In this document: piece after piece, positions 52,701 to 64,000 of the stretch
Layout: each line of letters opens with the position of its first letter
Position numbering within the stretch: the stretch's first letter is position 1
From: Aphelocoma coerulescens
Lineage: Eukaryota; Chordata; Aves; Passeriformes; Corvidae
Direction: 5' to 3'
Assembly (NCBI RefSeq): GCF_041296385.1
Contig: NC_091014.1
Coordinates: forward strand, 12,251,578 to 12,315,577
DNA: 64,000 nucleotides
Position numbers and translations under genes: made by a program
The notes under the pieces: model-generated
The model's input: only the letters and a program-made list of their open reading frames with translations
Databases searched by the model: none
What the model was told of the DNA's origin: nothing

Positions 52701-55045
52701 GCTTCTGTCCCTCTGTGAAGAGCTGTTGGTGCCTCTTTGTGCTTCCACCTCCTCTTTGGCATCGATTTCTTGTTTCTCACTGGAAACTCTTTGCTCCCAC
52801 TCCCCTTGGAGAGGCTGGTACAAAGGAATGTGTTGCCTGCTCTGCCAGAGCAGATTTCACTACCTAGAAGGTTCTCCTCTTTAAGTGCTTGGGCTGGTGT
52901 GGAGTTAAAGCAGTGATCAGTGAGAGGTCAGGGTAGGATTTAGCCTTGCACAAGCAAGGCTGCTTAGGTCCTATTGAAACCACCCTTTGTTTTCAGGAGA
53001 AAGGAGTTGCATAACATTAAGATGACATCTAGCTGAGGTTCTGCAATCCTTCTTTTAATCCCCTTTTATGTACCGCAGTACTTCTAGATCCTTTAAATAG
53101 AGCTGGCACAAGCCAACACAGCACGTTCCTGTTTTATTCTGTTGAAGCACTCGTGTCCTTTTGACAGCCATGCAGTCCTGTTCGATGTGCAGCACCCATT
53201 ATTGTACAGTTAGTCTGATAGGACTTCAGTCCTGAAGTTGATCATGAGCACACTGTTGGCCTTGTTTGCATTATTAATTCATCAGGCTTTTTACAGGTGC
53301 AGTCATTGGTAGGTCTGAGGACAAAGGAAACCCTGAAAAGCTGATGTCTCCAACTGGTGAACGAGGGCAGCTGGTTCACAGTGCAGGATGAAACTGCTCA
53401 ACAATTTGGTGCAGAAAATGTGTAATGTTCTGAGTGGCCAATATCACCAGGGAATAGGGGAGATAAAGCTAGACTGGCTCAGGCACCAGACTTACCAGTC
53501 CATACCCCTATGAAGCAAAGGTCCAAGCAGTACTTGATGGAATAGCACTGGCATCATTCCCCTCCCTGGACCAGGTGTCCTGAATTCAGCCAGTGATCAG
53601 GCTGTTCAGGCATGCCAGGTGTCATCACAGCAGAAGGTAGAAACACCGATGTTTAAAGGGTGCTGGGTCATTCTGCACTGGTAAATACTCTTTTTTTTTT
53701 CTTATGCCTCTGTGTGTGTCTCCCACTGTCCTCAGAAGGATGAGATAGCTGAAGCTGCATGGAGTGCTGGGCCCAACCACATTCCAAAATAGATGATGGA
53801 GTAGTGCATAGCTATCTGGGTGAGAGGGACCCTGAGCTCGCCCTCTGGGAATGTTGTGTGGGGCACCACAAAGCTGTCACTGAAGACACACTTGCAAGCA
53901 GGTGACCTGGATGGGCTCCAGTCTGACTCTCAGACTGTCCTGTGGAGCAAGTCTGTACAACAATGTCCTTGGCACAGGACTACACTCGGGTATAAATTCC
54001 TCAATTAATGTTTGAGATATTTTCTTCTTTCTCCTCCATTTTATTTTTTAAAAGCACAAAGCAAAACCAAACGCTCAATTTTTTTTTTTTTAAAGCTGAA
54101 TCCTTGTTTTCTGACCGGTTTTTCTCAGCTTAGTTTTATCTGTTTTACTCAAGAGCAAGTGCTTCCTGCTGCTTTGCCTGGCCACAAGTTATGCACACTG
54201 AGAAGTGTCCTATCCACTCAATCACCAACTAGCTGCAGCTTTCCACTTACTGTTTCAAAGCCTTTCTAGCAAGAAATGACCCCATCACATCATGTTTATC
54301 TTCTAAGATCTGATGGATCACAGAACTGGTGTGGCATTGCTCTGAATCAAAAGTTTATGCACATGTTTATTCATGTTTTGCCTGAAAACAGTATTATGTG
54401 TCACTGCTGAGAAGCGATTTCTGATCAAATCCAGGAGCAGCCAGGCCTCTGTGTGTCTACAGCCTTTTTAATTTCTTTTCCCCCTCTGGCTGGTAGCTAC
54501 AGATAACTGCTGTCTCTTGAAAACATCCTGCAGTTAAGGAGGGTGAACCTGCAGAGTGTGATTTATACAGGAGTTTTTCAGAAGGGCAGCAGAGTAGAGA
54601 GGGGGAAAAGCCCAGAGCAAGATGCCTCACCCAGATTGGCAAGTCAACAATCCCTCTCTGTATTTTAGATTTTTTAGATATATATTTTTCTGTTACAAAG
54701 AGTATATACATTGAACTTGAAGTAATTATTTTGAAAATCAAATGGTTAAATTTTATTATGTATGTATATTTATTATATTTATAGTATATTATATTAGTTA
54801 TATTACATTATTTATATTATGTATGTATAAATGTATAAATGACTTTACAAATATCAGATTTTTTTTTCCAACCCTTTTTTTCCCTTTATTACCCTAACCA
54901 GCACTGCAAAGGCTGTGTGCTCAGCCTTTGAATTGTATGTAAAATATATCTTCAGTAGTAAATGGAACCTGTAGTAGAGAGGCTCCATCTTTAACACCTA
55001 AAGGTATTTTACACTCATGGGACTTTGTGTAAAAAACAAAGAAAT

Positions 55046-55312
55046 CCCTGGAGAGGAATTTTTTGCAAGGGCATGTAGTGATAGGACAAGAAGTAAAGGC
55101 TTCAAACTGAAAGAAGGTAGGTTTAGATCAGAAATTAGGAAGTAATTACTTACTGTGAGGGTGGTGAGGTGCTGGAACAGCTTGCCCAGAGAAGCTGTGG
55201 GTGCTCCATTCCTGGAAGTGTTCAAGGCCAAATTGGGTGGGTCTCAGAGCAACTTGGTGTAGTGAAAGGTGTCCCTGCCCATGGCAGGGGATTGAAACAA
55301 GATGATCTTTGT
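55046..55312 (+). repeat. CR1 3' fragment, forward orientation
   Basis: The only CR1 piece in the same direction as MAGI2. It runs from CCCTGGAGAGGAATTTTTTG through GGGCATGTAGTGATAGGAC and the block around GCTTGCCCAGAGAAGCTGTG to GATGATCTTTG. Only 3' UTR sequence is present. The usual ATTCTATGATT tail is missing on the right. Confidence 0.88.
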
Positions 55313-56227
55313 TATGATTAGCAGTATTACAGGTCATAAAACTTTAAAATTTGGCTTTGAGGGGCTAGAAACTGCAGATTTCTTAGAGAATATAAATTGC
55401 AGGTGTTCTGTGGCTTTCAGCGTGAGGTGCACATTTCTTACAATCTCTGAGCCAAATGGAACTGCCCATGCTGAGCAACCCAGCAACTGGCCCAGCTGGA
55501 AGTGGCTGTCATCCCCCTAAATGCTTCTCAAGCCTGCTGGAGCCTGCTCCTGGTTCCCCTAAGAGCAGCCTGTTTCCAGTGCCATCCTAGCACAAACAAC
55601 AGCTTCTGACTGCTCCAGCCCAGGAATGGTCATAACTACTTCCACCTGGGTTTTTTCATTTGTCAGCTTTGAGATCTTCCTTCAGCTCATTTTCTTCTGA
55701 AAAAAGTTCATCTGTTAACAATCAGCTGGGTGTCATGTTTGCTTGCAAAACACCTGCAACAACAGATAATTTCTGCTTTGCTTATGTCAAACAATAGAGC
55801 CAAGAATTGCATGCCCATGCTGATTTATTCTATACTATTTCGAATTATGTTGGAAATGCATGAATTTTGTGTGTCCTGCTGGGCTTTGCTTTATTTTCAC
55901 GTGCCAGTATCAACTACTCGGGGAAATTTTGTATCAGTTTTATCAAGCACACAGTACAGCATGGAATATTTTGTATTTCTCTTATAGGAGACTTGCCAAT
56001 CAACTGTTACCAGGTACTACATTTCAATGTTCTGGAGCTGTGTTTTAAAGTTTTATAATTGAGTATTGATTACTAAAGCTGTCTATAAGCAATGCCTGTA
56101 ATTTGTTTCTGTCTTAGAACTGTTTATGAAACCAGGAAATTTCCAATTGTCTTTGTTTTTCAGAGATGATTGCAAAGTATTTCTGTAATTGTTTCCTATA
56201 CATACAAAGAATAAGCTGGCCAGCAAA

Positions 56228-56341
56228 GAATCACACAGAATCACTAGGGTGGAAGAGACCTTCAAGATCACTGAGTCCAATCCATGCCCTAACACCACCT
56301 CAACTAAACCATGGCACTGAGTGCCACATCCAATCTTTTAA
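56228..56341 (-). repeat. Short CR1 3' end
   Basis: Begins GAATCACACAGAATCACTAG and continues GAGACCTTCAAGATCACTGAG, the reverse complement of a CR1 terminus. It is about 110 bp long, cut off in an A-rich stretch on the right. Confidence 0.8.
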
Positions 56342-57457
56342 AAAAAGTAGGAGAAGAGAGAAAAAAGGTAGGCGTGGAAGGCAGCTGAGTAATTCCATCC
56401 CATCCAGTTGCCTAAGAGGCTACAAAGATTTGTCAGTCTGTCATGCTACTGCCTGAGAATTTCCATCTTTGCAGATGACTTATCCTTGCATAGGACTCTT
56501 CAATTGTTTTTTTAAGGAAGATAGCATCTAATTAAGAGCTGGGAAGTTTCACTGGGAGCTGGAGCTGTCCTGCCTTTGGAGCCCTGGCTGTGATGTGCAG
56601 GAAGGACTGTCCTACAGCTTAGCCTGGGATGTGGAAGAGGCCTGGAGCTAGTGCCCTGTCTCTGACTACAAGAGTCGAGAAGGAAGAGAGGTGGTTCTCC
56701 CCAGTGAGTGATTCCAGGCCCTTGTGCTTATTGGAAACGATGGGAGACCAAGGGAGTTGTGCTTTTAGTTGGGCTTTGTGCATGGGGCAGAAGCCAGTGC
56801 CCTTGGCAGGCTCCTCCCCAGTGCCTCATAAGCCAGAATCCCCATGCAGACATCAAGTGGAAAAGTCTCAATGTAACAGATCTTTAGAGCTGTTTGTTGT
56901 CTTTCATTGTACAATTTAGATCAACAGAGGAAATGAATGTACTTGGTCTCAAAAAATTCTATGTATAAAAATTTTTATGAATGTGTGTAACAAGAACCTT
57001 TGGAAAAGCTGCATGTTTAATGCATAAGTGGTTAAGTTACAGTAGCATTAAGAATTTGATTTAAACCAACTGAATCAAGGATTTCCAATAAAACCAAAAA
57101 TCTGTCTTTTCCTTCAAATTTTGTTGAGCATGTTGTGTATGTAAAATAACCTCTCTATATGACTGTTTTCATGGACATGCTTTTTTCATTTTTCATTTTA
57201 TTAGTGGAAGAGGTTCAGTTTTTCTGTACTACATTAAAGCAGATCCAGAGCAGCTAACTGATCCTGTCTGAGTCCTTACTGGTATGTTGGAGCATGTTCA
57301 GCATCAATCAGATAAACACTCTTCTCTATCACAATCTTTGATACTGTGATTTGATAGGAGTCATGTGTGTAATCTCACTGGGTTTCAAACATCTTGGCTC
57401 TCTTGGCTCTTTTCACACTTCTACCCTGTATAGCTCTAACACTAGAACACTCAATAC

Positions 57458-57596
57458 ATAGAATCATAGAAATGGTTTGGAAAAGACTGCTGAGATTATT
57501 GAGTCCAGCCTTTAACTGATTGCCACCTTGTCCACTAGGCCTCAGCACTAAGTGCCACATCCAGTGGTTTCTTGAATACCTCCAAGGACAATGGCT
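57458..57596 (-). repeat. CR1 3' end, truncated beside a second copy
   Basis: ATAGAATCATAGAAATGG marks the element's 3' end; about 140 bp of CR1 3' UTR follow. It stops some 20 bp before the next, less diverged CR1 copy. Confidence 0.82.
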
Positions 57597-57617
57597 ATGA
57601 AGTATGACATTGTTGCT

Positions 57618-58230
57618 ATCATAGAATCATAGAATGGTTTGGGTTGGAAGCAACCCAAGAAAGAATTTTGTTCCAGTCCCCCTGCCATGGGCAGGGACAC
57701 GTTTCACCAGACCAGGTTGTTGAAATCCCCATTCAGCCTGGTCTTGAACATTTCTAGGGATAGGGCATCCACAACTGTTTGGAGCAACCTGTTCCAATGT
57801 CTCCAGTCTCCCTTTACCCTCACTGTAAAGAATTTCTTCTTAATATCTAATCTAAACCTATTCTCTTTTCTTTTGAAACCACTGCCCCTTGTCCTGTTGC
57901 TACATGCCCTTGTAGTCCTTTTCCTGCTCTTTTGTAGCCCTTGAGGTACTGAAAGATGCTCCAAGGTCTCCCTGGAGCCTTCTCATCTCCAGCCTGAACA
58001 ATCCCAACTCTCTCAGAGGTGTTCCAGACCACTGATCATCTTTGTGGCCCTTCTCTGGACTTGCTCCAGCAAGTCCATGTCCTTCTTATATTGGGGGCCC
58101 CAGAGCTGGACACAGCACTGCAGGTGTGGTCTCACAGGAGTGGAGTAAAAGGAGGACTACCTCCCTTGAGCTGTTGGTTGTGCTCCTTTTGATGCCACCC
58201 AGGATATGGCTGGCATGTTTAATGGCCTTC
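57618..58230 (-). repeat. CR1 3' UTR copy, best preserved in the window
   Basis: The 3' end TCATAGAATCATAGAATGG has two tail units, and the adjoining GTTTGGGTTGGAAG is close to the avian consensus. It runs through the CTCATCTCCAGCCTGAACAA block and GGGGGCCCCAGAGCTGGACA and fades out around 58,230. It contains 3' UTR and possibly the last ORF2 codons, with no catalytic RT motif. Confidence 0.92.
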
Positions 58231-61200
58231 AATGAGTGCAGCTCCTGAAGAACTCAGTATTGATAAAGATGCTGTCTCAAGGAGTAAACCAAAACTAACT
58301 GATAGACCAAATAAACAAATAGACCCCCAAATCATCAAAACAAAAAAACCCCAAACCCTAAGAAAAAGAGCAAACAGAAGGGAAATTAAAGTAAAAAACC
58401 AGAGCATTCAGAAGATTGTTTGTAGGCTTCATAATTTAAAACCAGTGTTGATCCATTTCAAGTGATGTGATGCTTCAAAAAAACAGGATACAGCTTGCAG
58501 CTGTTCTAGACTGAGGATATCTCTGCTGCAGTTCATCAGCCCCATGGCCAGAGGAAGGGAACCAGGGTGCCACTGCTGGAGGTGTCAGAGAAGATTGGCA
58601 GGGCCAGCAACTGCTGGGAGTGGGAGAGCAGCACCAGGGCCATCTGGGCCTTTGGTGGTGATGTCTGGGTACACAGAGAAAAGATTGGAGGTAGCTACAA
58701 CCACTTCTTGCCATGCCATGACAGATCAGTGCATCGCTTTTTGAGGGCTCTTGTTATTTTTTTGGCAGCTGAGCATGTGAAGAGTCTGTATAATAAAGTC
58801 ATGACAAAAGAAGAGTGGTTTATGATATCTATGTCACTTGATACAGTGCTGAGATACAATAATGTCATCATTGTGTTTGTTACCTGTTGTAAAGCAGCAA
58901 ATCTATCAGTTTCAGTATTGTGAAGTGTTTGACGTGCAGTGGTGTAGATTTTAAGATGTTTAAGTAGATCAGGCAATGGGCAAGCACTCAGAAATCTGGG
59001 CTCTGTCTTGATTCTCTAAAAACCTTAAATAAATTCCTCAGTCTCTGTACCTTAGTTCTCCAATGGTAATAAAATCACATAGATTATTAAACTAATAATA
59101 GGTCTGTTCCTCAGAAAGAGTTCTGAGGGAACTCAATTAATGATTGTGATGCATTTCTCTGCAATAGCAGTCAGGGTAGCATACTAATATGACTTACAGA
59201 CATGTAATTGCTAATTCTTCAATATTGACCTGATCCTTGAAAAGTAAACTCTGAAAGCTGAATCAGATCTTGTGTAAATAAGATATAAATTATAATTATT
59301 TTTTTTTTTTTAAATTCAAGGGTGTGTTTTTCTTTGTTCATTTTCTCTGCATATAATGCACTGGCTCAAGATGCTTTCCATATCAGTTTTGAGACTATTC
59401 TTTGATCAAGTCAGTGATCTTTTTTTATTATGTCTTTCTACTTTTTTCTTTTTTTTTAGCTGCATAGAATGGGGTTTTCCCTTTAGCTGAGAAGTGTCTT
59501 TTCTGCTGTTATTATTTTTCCAAAGGGTTATTCTCTTTGTGCTAGCTGGCATAGGTAAGGAGTGCATTATGCTTCTCCTTTCACCATGGTAGCCTGTGTG
59601 CTAAAGGTTTTATTTAAGCATTTATGTAAAACTGATGGCTAAATGTTTGGACTGTGGGGCAGTTCCAGACAATTTAATTCTTGCTTTCCAACAGAACTGT
59701 AGTAGTGGAAGTTTATGTTGTTTGTGACTCTTATCTTTGCACTAGATTTTTCTCCTGAGGGTATGTGAACATTTTGTAAGATACCTGGCCCAAAATATCT
59801 CTGTGTTGGTTTGTTATTCTTCTGCTTTGTTATCATACTGTGATTTGTCTATTTTATTTCTTTTTATAAGGAATCTACATTCTGCATTGCATTTCTTTGC
59901 TTTTCTAATGTTTTGCACTTCATTTTCATCCAAAATCATATTTGTGGGCATTCTCATGTTGGTTGTAGAGGCACCATTGAAAGTGAAGAGAGTTACAAAA
60001 GCGTCAGAGTCAATACTAAAAGTAATTAGACTGAACCCTTGATCTATATTTGCTGGATTCTAATTGCCCAAATCCTACAGGCTGCTTGCAATATTTCAGT
60101 AAACTTTGGGAGTACTAGGTGCATAAAAAAGTAAGTCAAGGAAAAGATAAAGCCACACTTGACAACCAAGTATTAAGCTTGATTCCAAATGAAGGTGATT
60201 TGGAAAAGAAAAAAAGTATGTTATTCCTTTGATCGCTGTTTGATATTAAAGAAATTGAAATTCAGTGCCTTTTTTTTTTTTTTTTTTTCTGAATATACTG
60301 ATTTTTATGCACTTCAGAACTGTTTGGGACTTTTTAGGTAGCTTGTCAGGTATCCTACATACCAGGCCTGGGACTGCTTATTGTTCTCAGATGTCAGGTA
60401 AGAGAGGGTATCATCTTTTTTCTTTTGCCTCAAAATGATTTTATAAAACTGTGGCTAGTTTATTTGGATAGTCTTGAAAGAGCAATTCTTTTAAAAGAAA
60501 ATAATTCATCTTCATAAACAAATATAAGATGTAAACAGGCTGAATTAGTTTATTTCTATTTGAGATTTTTTGTAAAATTTGGGGACAAAATCTGCTGTCA
60601 ATTAAGGCATTGTAGACCCTGATTGTATCTGCTGTGAAACTGCCCTGTGTTCATGGAAAATATGAAAACACAATAGCTTCATTTTGTTCCTTGTATTTTA
60701 AGGTACTGGAGGCTCTCATTACTCCACATACAGGGGCAATATCTGATGTCAATGAAGAGAGATATTAGTAAAATTTATTTTTAAAATTATTTATCTGCCA
60801 TAAGTTAGTTTATATTCATATATTGAGTAAAAAGGACCAAAACATCTGGCATAGAAATGCATAGAAAACTTATTATCCACCAGAACATTAACTTTCAGGC
60901 ACTCCATATCTCTCCTTCATTTTTCAGGTTTATTGTTTATCATAATGTCCAGTATGAGAAGTTGTAGGGGAAGAATTTGTAGTTCATTTTTATGGAAAAG
61001 CTGAACTGTGGCTTGAAGTGATTTTTGTTTACATCTTTCTACACAACTACAAATATCTTAACCTATCAAATATTCATGCCATTCACATGTAAAGCAAGAG
61101 CCAATATTGTAAGATTTCATCATCTTTAGTTTTGTGTAATCTGCTGCCCACAAAGCAGTTGTGATGGATGGGATAAAGTCCAGTTGCTCTTCCTCAGCTG

Positions 61201-64000
61201 AAGCTCTTAGCCAATGTGTAAATTACAGATTCTTTTTTTTTTTTTAACTATGTGGTAAATTAGTGTGGCAAACTTGCATCCCGAAGGGATCTGTGCTGCA
61301 CCCCAGCTGACTTAAGAACAGAAACTGCAAGTTAGGTAGCTGCATCACAGTGGCTGAAAAAGCACTTCAGTGTATGCAAAACATTGGCTTAAGGTTGATA
61401 TCATGATCTAGGAACAAAGCAGTAATGTGCAAATACTTTTTTTGCGTTCTGAGCAGAATTCAAACTCTCTTGTCAGATTTGAGTTTTAAAAACCCTTCAT
61501 CAGCTGTGATGCAGATAAATAGGCAGATTTTTCCAAACAGCTATATAAGCCTTGAGAGCAGTTTTGTAATTTAATTATAAATTTCTCATATGAGAGCTTT
61601 CTTATATGTTTTAATATAAAGCCTTAAGTTTAGCAGTAATAAGAAGCTACTACAGATTAATCCATAGGGTAGTTAAAATTAGTATCAGGTTTACCTTGTG
61701 TGAAAGAGAAGAAATGTTATTAATAAATGAAAGAGTAAAGTATGTGATAATTAAGACTTTTACCTAATCAAATTTATCAAAGGCCACTGGAAACTGATTT
61801 TTTTTTTTACAAGCCTACATGAGATTCACCTGAAAATTGAAAGTATTTTAGAGTTTAAAAAAATTGTTTTAATAATTTGTCTTTATTGAATGTTGAGCAG
61901 TTCTAGTTTTTATTGATTCTAGATTTATGGATGCTTGACTTTCTGGATAGTAAGCTTTGGTATCAAAGATCTAAATGCATTTGTGCTGAAGCTGAGCTGG
62001 AATGGCTTTTCACAGCTTCTCTGAATCATCATTAATCTCACAAGGAAATATGGACATGTAATGATTTTTGGAAAATCATATTACAATTTTGGGCAGCACA
62101 GACCATAGAAAATGGAAAAAAAAATAGGTTTTAAGGTAGAATATTCACTGTTGGGGTACTAGAGTGTGTAAGCCTGGAGAAAAACATGCCAAGACTGGAT
62201 TTCAAAAGGACACAAGGGAGCAGGAAATCACTGAAATAGAATAGCCCTCATGAAACTTTCTCTGAGAGAGTAAGGTTGCAATACCGTGTTGGTTTCTTCA
62301 CATAATTTTATGGTCTCGGGGACCCTGAGAGAGCTGTGGGACTGTTGAGCACTGATGATCACTGGGGATTGAGGCCAAAGCTCATCCTGTATTGACAATA
62401 ATTGCAACTTGACCTCAGTCAATATCACAGCTGTCTTTTGTTCTCTGGGATTCCAGAGCAGGAACTAAAACTGGTAGGGCTATTAGGGAGTCTGGCTTCT
62501 GCTGTCCTGTAGTGCATGGTTTAGTTCAGTAATTTATTTAAAAGAGCCATCTGATCATTTTAGCCATTGATTGCATTTGGTGCTGTCTAATTCCACTCAG
62601 TAATATACAGGTCTTCATTTCTGCAGAGAGCATTATTCAAGGAGAGGAAACGTATCTTATTCCTTTGTTGTATACATATAAACAGTAAGAGTCAGTATTT
62701 ACAGAAAGGGAAAAGGAAGTAGCCATACACCTTGAAGATGGTAATTGATTATCTTTTTAGTTGATGTGATGTGTTCTTTCTATCTCCTGCAGCCATTCAT
62801 GCAGAATTTCTCTATCTCCCAGTTTCCATCAGAGTTGAAAAACTTTGTGGATGTAAAAGAGGATTACTGGTATATATGATAGATTTGGAAGATATCAGTG
62901 ACAGTTGTCATGTAAATTTACTGCAATTTCCAATAAATGGCACTCCTTAGCACTGTAGGCTGCATTTCACCACCTGATACAGAAGTCTGGGTTTTTTAAG
63001 AAATCTGTATTGTATTTCTGGAATGACTAGAAATAGTGTGTGAAAGTGAAATGTGTTAAAGTTGTCATCACAACCCAAAGAGTAGTTTAGTGTTTCAGTA
63101 TCTGCATACTTTTCTAGGAGTGGGGGAAACAAAACAAAACAAAGCAAAACATGGTTTAAAATTACCTAAATCTGGTTTTATTATGTATTAACGGGGGAAG
63201 AGCAAAATTTTATTCTTCAGTAGTGTAATAAGATGCCTCAATAAATTGTTGTCTCCACGTAGTTTAACACTGTTTTATTTTATTGGTCTGATCCAGGCTA
63301 TAAGATTCTTTCTTTTGTTTGGCCATAGCTGATTCCCCATAAGCATTAGTATTCACTGAAACAATGTAAAACTAGTAGAGGAGAAAAGTAAAATTACCCT
63401 GTTAAACTACAATAAATAAGTAGCTAGGTTTTAATACATAAGGATAAATTAGGGAAGTAATGCCAAAGGTGTGTCAGAATTCAAATTATTATCTAAATTT
63501 ATTACTCCATGGTGAAATTTTGCAGGAAATTCAAACTTGATCTGCAGAATTGTTGCCCAGTATTCTCTTTAACTTTGACATTCTTAAAATTATTTGACTT
63601 TAAAAAATACAAATGAATTCTAAAGGACACTTTCTAAAAAGTATATTTCAAGTGAGTTTCAGTAATGAGGACACAGAAGCAGAGACTGAATTTATCTCTG
63701 ACTGAATTTATTAATTTTTTAACTGGATGGTAAAAATCCCTTTCTCTGAACACCTGCCTGACCACTGAGGATAAAATTTACCTCACTGCATGTTGATTCA
63801 CATGTTGAGAAAATCTTTTGTACAAAAGAAAAGCAGATTTGGTCTCTTATTTGTGATGTGCTCGGAATCATGTGACTTAATCACTTTGGGTAATAACTGG
63901 AACAGATAATCCCCTTGGAGCTTAAGGAAGTGTTCCAAAATCAGGGTGTGATCTTGCAGTTTTCAATTACTTGATTACTTGACCAAAGACCATCAGCCCT
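58231..64000. other. Intronic sequence to the window end
   Basis: No exon, RNA gene or repeat family recognised. Homopolymer runs include 19 T at 60270-60288. A mildly GC-richer patch at 58.5-58.7 kb has an open frame (58567-58923) with no known domain. The short (AAAAC)n-like tract at about 63127-63150 is low complexity. Confidence 0.5.

Larger units (their letters stand above)
47301..55040. other. Intronic sequence without recognised genes
   Basis: No exon recognised. It contains the hairpin and short tandem repeats at 47.97-48.13 kb, the TA/CA microsatellite at 49.7 kb and a very AT-rich tract at about 54,740-54,845. Moderately GC-richer patches at about 52.4-52.9 and 53.5-54.0 kb may be decayed repeats but match nothing I know. 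Confidence 0.5.

Overview
This is a vertebrate nuclear window, almost certainly from a passerine bird. Fragments of the avian CR1 LINE are scattered through it. One short element joins a tRNA-Ile-like 5' part to a CR1-like tail, the structure of TguSINE1-type SINEs, which I know only from songbirds and their relatives. The background is AT-rich and gene-poor, with one very GC-rich gene start. I see no bacterial, phage, CRISPR or operon structure.

Layout. Bases 1-38,000 are non-coding sequence upstream of the only gene. They hold CR1 fragments at about 14.0-15.3, 25.9-27.3 and 30.0-30.2 kb, the SINE at 27.4 kb, and an isolated CpG-rich patch at 20.26-20.84 kb that carries a perfect CTCF core motif. 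Bases 38,000-40,000 are a CpG island and promoter. It contains a 12-copy GC-rich minisatellite, two G-quadruplex motifs, two upstream ORFs, and the first coding exon of MAGI2 (39172-39472, + strand). Bases 39,473-64,000 are the start of MAGI2 intron 1, with five more CR1 fragments, microsatellites and small inverted repeats. No second exon is visible.

The single gene product is the N-terminus and PDZ0 domain of MAGI2 (S-SCAM), a scaffold of synapses and kidney podocyte junctions. Everything else is regulatory or repeat DNA around that start site. The most unusual observations are the promoter minisatellite, with an invariant 23-bp core and spacers of 8, 9 or 10 bp, and an inverted ~80-bp copy of nearby unique sequence inserted into a fossil CR1. 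Also notable are the orphan CpG patch, whose CTCF motif faces a second CTCF-like motif in the promoter, and an upstream ORF that overlaps the MAGI2 start. I found no clearly new biological system. CR1, SINE and MAGI2 assignments rest on remembered family sequence, not on a search.
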